Assembly: GCF_014851805.1 (NCBI RefSeq)
Contig: NZ_JACVAK010000001.1
Span: 806,001-870,000, forward strand
Length of the DNA: 64,000 nt
Direction of reading: 5' to 3'
Source: Pseudoxanthomonas sp. PXM02
GTDB lineage: Bacteria > Pseudomonadota > Gammaproteobacteria > Xanthomonadales > Xanthomonadaceae
Under the pieces are notes generated by a model. That model saw only the letters and a program-made list of their open reading frames with translations. It was not told where the DNA came from and searched no databases. Positions 60,523 through 64,000 of the stretch are shown one piece after another. The position numbers and the translations under genes were made by a program. Position 1 is the first letter of the stretch. Each line of letters starts with the position of its first letter.

Positions 60523-61770
60523 ATGACCCTGTACCAACTGCACGAACTCGGACGCGCATGGATGGCGCCGCTGGCCTACATGGCCGAAGCGAACGCACGC
60601 ATCTTTTCCGCCCCGACCAGTTGGTTGTCCAACGTGCCGGGCGCCGAGCGCATCGCTGCCGGCAACGAACTGATCTACCGCATCGGCAAGGATTACGAAA
60701 AACCGGCGTGGGAAATCCATGAGGTGGAGGTCGAAGGCCACACCGTGCCCGTCGTCGAGCAGGAGATCCTGAAGAAGCCCTTCTGCCGCCTGCTCCGCTT
60801 CAAGCGCTACACCGACGATGCCGACACCATCACGGCACTGAAGGACGACCCCACCGTGCTGGTGGTGGCGCCGCTGTCCGGTCATCACGCCACCCTGCTG
60901 CGCGATACCGTGCGCACGCTGTTGCGCGACCACAAGGTCTACGTGACCGACTGGGTGGACGCGCGCATGGTGCCCGAGTCGGACGGCAGCTTCAGCCTCG
61001 ACGACTACGTGGCCTATGTGGAGGAATTCATCCGCCACATCGGTGCCGAGAAGCTGCACGTGATCAGCGTCTGCCAGCCGACCGTACCGGTGCTGGCCGC
61101 GGTGTCGCTGATGGCGGCGCGCGGCGAAGCCACGCCGCGCTCGCTGGTGATGATGGGTGGCCCGATCGATGCGCGCCGCAGCCCCACCGAAGTGAATAGC
61201 CTGGCCACGCGCAATCCGTTGTCGTGGTTCGAGAACAACGTCATCCACACGGTGCCGATGCCCTACCCGGGCGAAGGCCGCCGCGTGTATCCCGGCTTCC
61301 TGCAGCATGCGGGCTTCATTGCGATGAATCCCAGCCGCCACTTCATGTCGCACTGGGATTTTTACGCCGACCTGGTAAAGGGCGACGAGCAGGACGCCGA
61401 ATCGCACCGTAAGTTCTACGACGAGTACAACGCCGTGCTCGACATGCCGGCCGAGTACTATCTGGACACCATCCGCACCGTGTTCCAGGAATTCCTGCTG
61501 CCGCGCGGCAAGTGGAAGGTCAACGGTGAGCTGGTCACGCCCGGCGCGATCAGGAAGACCGCACTGATGAGCATCGAGGGCGAACTCGATGACATCTCCG
61601 GCCAGGGCCAGACGGCCGCGGCGCACGACCTGTGCACCGGCATCGCGAAGGCCAACCATCGCCACCTGACCGTCGAGGGCGCCGGCCACTACGGCATCTT
61701 CAGTGGCCGTCGCTGGCGCGATAAGGTCTATCCGCAGGTGCGCGACTTCATCGCGAAGTACGCGGGCTGA
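60523..61770 (+). CDS. phaZ: intracellular poly(3-hydroxybutyrate) depolymerase
   Basis: A 415-residue alpha/beta-hydrolase. The nucleophile is Cys184 in ISVCQPTVP, as in the Ralstonia PhaZa1 class where Cys replaces the lipase-box Ser. IEGELDDISG and the GAGHYGIFSGRRWR segment supply the Asp and His. It mobilises storage granules. No polymer synthase gene (phaC) is in the window. MTLYQLHELGRAWMAPL is a usual N-terminus. Confidence 0.92.
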   Translation: MTLYQLHELGRAWMAPLAYMAEANARIFSAPTSWLSNVPGAERIAAGNELIYRIGKDYEKPAWEIHEVEVEGHTVPVVEQEILKKPFCRLLRFKRYTDDADTITALKDDPTVLVVAPLSGHHATLLRDTVRTLLRDHKVYVTDWVDARMVPESDGSFSLDDYVAYVEEFIRHIGAEKLHVISVCQPTVPVLAAVSLMAARGEATPRSLVMMGGPIDARRSPTEVNSLATRNPLSWFENNVIHTVPMPYPGEGRRVYPGFLQHAGFIAMNPSRHFMSHWDFYADLVKGDEQDAESHRKFYDEYNAVLDMPAEYYLDTIRTVFQEFLLPRGKWKVNGELVTPGAIRKTALMSIEGELDDISGQGQTAAAHDLCTGIAKANHRHLTVEGAGHYGIFSGRRWRDKVYPQVRDFIAKYAG

Positions 61771-61783
61771 CCTGTTCCCTCGT

Positions 61784-61805
61784 GTGGGAGCGACGTCAGT
61801 CGCGA
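61784..61805. repeat. single REP copy
   Basis: GTGGGAGCGACGTCAGTCGC plus GA: 21 of 22 bases identical to the arms at 20248-20269 and 20310-20331. It lies 14 bases after the phaZ stop. Confidence 0.88.
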
Positions 61806-61843
61806 TGCTTTCCCTGAAGCGCCGCATGCTCACCGGCGCAATG

Positions 61844-61873
61844 AAAAAGGCCGCCCTCGCAGGCGGCCTTTTC
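61844..61873. terminator. bidirectional terminator between phaZ and the HAAS gene
   Basis: AAAAAGGCCGCC (61844-61855) pairs with GGCGGCCTTTT (61862-61872). A and T runs on both sides allow it to end transcription of both convergent genes. Confidence 0.88.
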
Positions 61874-61905
61874 GTTCGCGACTCGCTTCGTTATCGCAGC
61901 GAGCT

Positions 61906-62826
61906 TCACACCACGGGCGTGCGCACCAGCAGGTGCTTGGCCAGCCAGCCGTGGAACAGGCCGACCGCGCGTGCCAGATGCAGGGTGGCGAACAGCAGGA
62001 CGAAGCCGATGACGGAGAACAGTGGCAGCAACCAGGGCGCTTCCGCCACCAGGTTCCAGTCCCCGAAGGTGAAGACATACCCCTGGGGCACGAGGAGCGC
62101 CACCGGTGCCGCGATCAGGCCCAACGACAGCGCCAACAACGTGATGGCGACCGAGAAGTACAGGGTGCCCAGCGCCTGCATCAGCAGCAGGTACAGCATC
62201 GCCGTCCACGTACGGCCGTCGGTGAACAACTCCTTCAATCGCGTCATCCACGGCTTGTCGCGCTGCGTGTACAGCGGCCGACGCGGCATGCGTTCGCCCA
62301 GCAGGACTTCGACGATGCGACCCTCGACCAGCGACAGCAGCCGCACCGACATCAAGAACAGCAGCAGCAGCGGAATGCCGATGATCAGGATCAACAGGCC
62401 CACCGAGAGGCTGGCACCGGTCACGACCCAGGTGAAATAGAACGTACCCGTCGCCAGCGACAGCAGCATGTAGAACAGCGCGCCATAGGTCCTGGGATCC
62501 GCCGCCACGCCGAAGAACCGGCCCAGCAGCGACTTGCGCTTCCGCGGCAGCGGCGGGCGCAATGCCTTGGCGACCGTGACCTCGGTTTCGCGGTAGATGT
62601 CGGCGACTTCTTCCGGCGCGCCATAGCTGCCGGCGACCGAAGCGATCACCTCCGCTTCGGACTTGCCGGGGTTCTCCGCCAGCTCGGAGCGCAGGTATTC
62701 CTCTGCGTCGTAGACGGCGTCCTGGATCATCGCCTTGTCGGCGCCCGCGAGGGCGGCCCGCAGCTGGTCCAGGTACTCGGGAATGGACGTGGGCAGTCGG
62801 CTGCCCGGGACGGTGGTGGTGTTCAT
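61906..62826 (-). CDS. HAAS-domain membrane signalling protein
   Basis: A 306-residue protein. Residues 1-75 form a HAAS (DUF1700-like) helical domain: IPEYLDQLRAALAG, VYDAEEYLRSEL, IASVAGSYGAPEEVADIY. A cytoplasmic linker follows, then about six membrane helices in two similar halves (around 113-165 and 207-300). HAAS proteins are typically encoded after PadR regulators and are thought to pass a membrane signal to them. The ATG overlaps the padR-like stop by four bases. Confidence 0.82.
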   Translation of the reverse strand: MNTTTVPGSRLPTSIPEYLDQLRAALAGADKAMIQDAVYDAEEYLRSELAENPGKSEAEVIASVAGSYGAPEEVADIYRETEVTVAKALRPPLPRKRKSLLGRFFGVAADPRTYGALFYMLLSLATGTFYFTWVVTGASLSVGLLILIIGIPLLLLFLMSVRLLSLVEGRIVEVLLGERMPRRPLYTQRDKPWMTRLKELFTDGRTWTAMLYLLLMQALGTLYFSVAITLLALSLGLIAAPVALLVPQGYVFTFGDWNLVAEAPWLLPLFSVIGFVLLFATLHLARAVGLFHGWLAKHLLVRTPVV

Positions 62827-63188
62827 GCAGGAATCCCCTCAAGCACGGAATCGACGGAATCGCGGGTGGCGCGCCAGGCGGCGGTCCAGGACTGCAGGGT
62901 CTGTCGCCCTGCCTCGGTGATGCGGTAGTAGCGGCGTGGCGGTCCGGCCACCGAGGGCTCGACGAAGCTGTCCAGCAGCCCGCCGCCCTCCAGGTTGCGC
63001 AGGACCGGGTAAAGCGCACTCTGCTTGCCGCTGAGCACGCCGTCGCCGACGCGCTCCAGCTGCTTGGCGATCAGATAGCCGTACAACGGCTCACCGGCAC
63101 GGGCCAGGACCGCCAGCAGCGCCAGCGACACGGTGCCGGCGCTGAGCTCCTTCTGGAACTTCTTCAGGTGGATGTCGGGTTCGTTCAT
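62823..63188 (-). CDS. PadR-family transcriptional regulator
   Basis: A 121-residue winged-helix repressor: FQKELSAGTVSLALLAVLARAGEPLYGYLIAKQLE, then LSGKQSALYPVLRNLEGGGLLDSF and RRYYRITEAGRQTLQSW are the PadR pattern. It is first in a two-gene unit with the HAAS membrane protein and probably represses its own promoter. Confidence 0.93.
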   Translation of the reverse strand: MNEPDIHLKKFQKELSAGTVSLALLAVLARAGEPLYGYLIAKQLERVGDGVLSGKQSALYPVLRNLEGGGLLDSFVEPSVAGPPRRYYRITEAGRQTLQSWTAAWRATRDSVDSVLEGIPA

Positions 63189-63228
63189 CGCTCCCCCTTT
63201 GCGGTACCCCCGCTAGGTTGGAGACGAT

Positions 63229-63251
63229 GCTATTGCGAAGTTTGATATAGC
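63229..63251 (-). promoter_or_regulatory. possible padR operator
   Basis: GCTAT (63229-63233) and ATAGC (63247-63251) form an inverted repeat spaced 13 bases in the AT-richest part of the gap, about 41 bases before the PadR start. TATATC on the minus strand (63249-63244) could be a -10, but no good -35 is seen. Confidence 0.3.
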
Positions 63252-63347
63252 GAATGTGCCAGTAGTCACGCGGACGTTCGGGCCCGCCACGACGCCCGCC
63301 CCCGCAGGCCGCAAGGGCCCGTGGAGAGGACCGGACGAACAGGGTTT

Positions 63348-63890
63348 CTACTTGACCCGACGCTTCTCGAGCTTGCGCGCCAGCGTGCGCCGATGCAGGC
63401 CCAGCCGGCGGGCAGCTTCGGAGATGTTGAAGTCGCTGGCAGCCAGCGCTTCGTGGATGTGCTCCCACTCCAGCGTCTTGATCGACGTGGTGCGCTCGGT
63501 GAGTTCGACGTCGGTGTCGCCGGTGGCGCGCTGGAAGGCGGCTTCGATGTCGTCGGTATTGGACGGCTTGGCCAGGTAATGGCGCGCGCCCAGCTTGATG
63601 GCCTCGACGGCGGTCGCGATGCTGGCGTAGCCGGTCAGCACGATGATGACCATCTCCGGATCGAACGCATGCAGGTGCTTCACGCTGGACAGGCCGGACG
63701 CGCCCGCGGCGAGCTTGAGGTCGACGACCGCGTGGGTTGGCGCGAACTCCTCCAGCAGCGCCGGCATGCCCTCCTCACCCGCGAGGTGGCGCACCTGGTA
63801 ACCGCGTCGTTCGAACGAACGGACCAGCGTACGCGCGAATGCCGCGTCGTCCTCGACGATCAGCAGACGGCGATCACTCTTGCTCGTCAT
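63348..63890 (-). CDS. RegA/PrrA/ActR-type response regulator
   Basis: A 180-residue regulator with receiver domain at 1-120 (phosphoacceptor D57 in HAVVDLKL; ILTGYAS and HYLAKPSN equivalents present) and a C-terminal Fis-type helix-turn-helix: HIHEALAASDFNISEAARRLGLHRRTLARKLEKR. This architecture is that of global redox regulators RegA/PrrA. ATG 63890 is chosen over one seven codons earlier. It overlaps the end of the kinase gene by 17 bases. Confidence 0.92.
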   Translation of the reverse strand: MTSKSDRRLLIVEDDAAFARTLVRSFERRGYQVRHLAGEEGMPALLEEFAPTHAVVDLKLAAGASGLSSVKHLHAFDPEMVIIVLTGYASIATAVEAIKLGARHYLAKPSNTDDIEAAFQRATGDTDVELTERTTSIKTLEWEHIHEALAASDFNISEAARRLGLHRRTLARKLEKRRVK

Positions 63891-64000
63891 CGTCGTCCTC
63901 CTCGATGGCAATGGCCGCCAGCGGCAGCGTCATCGTGACCACCGCCCCGCCCTGCGGCCGGTTCTTCGCCGTCAGGCTGCCACCCAGCGTACGCGCGACA
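63874..64000 (-). CDS. partial CDS, C-terminus of the partner sensor kinase
   Basis: The last 41 residues of a minus-strand frame entering at the window edge: ARTLGGSLTAKNRPQGGAVV then TMTLPLAAIAIEEDDDDEQE. GGSLTAKN ... GGAVVTMTLPL is the usual end of a histidine-kinase ATPase domain. The stop overlaps the start of the regulator gene, so the pair is cotranscribed. By pairing, a RegB/PrrB-like kinase is expected. Confidence 0.85.
   Translation of the reverse strand, partial: VARTLGGSLTAKNRPQGGAVVTMTLPLAAIAIEEDDDDEQE

Noticed and set aside
59218..60524. Long minus-strand frames (363 and 401 codons) across hemJ and the methyltransferase
   Set aside because: Only the last 138 codons of the longer one match HemJ; the rest is antisense to the methyltransferase gene. 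The shorter ends in the duplicated hemJ tail by chance of frame.

Overview
The window is GC-rich, densely coded chromosomal DNA from a gammaproteobacterium. The gene order ftsH-rlmE/yhbY, miaA-hfq-hflX-hflK-hflC-DUF2065-purA, ftsB-ispD-ispF-truD and surE-pcm-nlpD, together with 22-base GTGGGAGCGACGTNAGTCGCGA palindromic repeats, points to the Xanthomonadaceae (Xanthomonas/Stenotrophomonas/Pseudoxanthomonas group). The genus is inference. I see no rRNA, tRNA or CRISPR array. No gene-free stretch exceeds 300 bases; the longest, about 290 bases at 6419-6708, holds an inverted repeat pair and a predicted promoter.

Layout. (1) 1-5360, minus strand: a restriction-modification island in the order mod, res, PD-(D/E)XK/DUF5655-like nuclease, then the 5' end of a possible GIY-YIG gene. 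(2) 5621-14121, minus: an envelope-stress-like cluster with an RND adaptor and pump, a tiny coupled ORF, an LpxO-type lipid A hydroxylase, an OmpR-family regulator, a histidine kinase and a MipA/OmpV outer-membrane protein. The adaptor operon and mipA share a near-identical tandem operator (CGACAT-N5-CGACAT) about 97 bases before their starts, so I predict that the regulator encoded between them controls both. (3) 14247-15461: three tandem paralogous small proteins of unknown function. (4) 15705-23134, minus: purA, a DUF559 endonuclease gene with inverted palindromic repeats on both sides of its conserved core, DUF2065, hflC, hflK, hflX, hfq, miaA. (5) 23374-26602: a large HzsA-like monoheme lipoprotein convergent with a diheme cytochrome c lipoprotein. 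(6) 26664-30441: folP, a glycine-zipper-like protein, ftsH and rlmE.

(7) 30543-36956: yhbY, a Mth938-fold protein, an M15-type peptidase, nlpD-like, exoD, pcm, surE, a Smr-domain gene, a small lipoprotein and truD. (8) 36953-42354: ispF, ispD, ftsB, eno, kdsA, pyrG. (9) 42495-49947: two small secreted proteins, parE, a YbdK-like ligase, a DMT transporter, N-formylglutamate deformylase and glutathione reductase. (10) 49944-57334: an amine/amino-acid FAD oxidoreductase, DUF418, slyD, two tandem NlpC/P60 hydrolases, a bile-acid-type symporter, GNAT and a dicarboxylate symporter. (11) 57474-61770: alkaline phosphatase lipoprotein, hemJ, a methyltransferase and an intracellular PHB depolymerase. 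(12) 61906-64000: a HAAS membrane protein with its PadR regulator, and a RegA/PrrA-type response regulator with the 3' end of its kinase.

Most of the window is core housekeeping (isoprenoid, KDO, CTP and purine synthesis, tRNA/rRNA modification, proteolysis). The accessory interest lies in the R-M island, the RND-LpxO-TCS-MipA cluster with its shared operators, the small-protein triplication, the DUF559/repeat unit and the HzsA-like/cytochrome pair.
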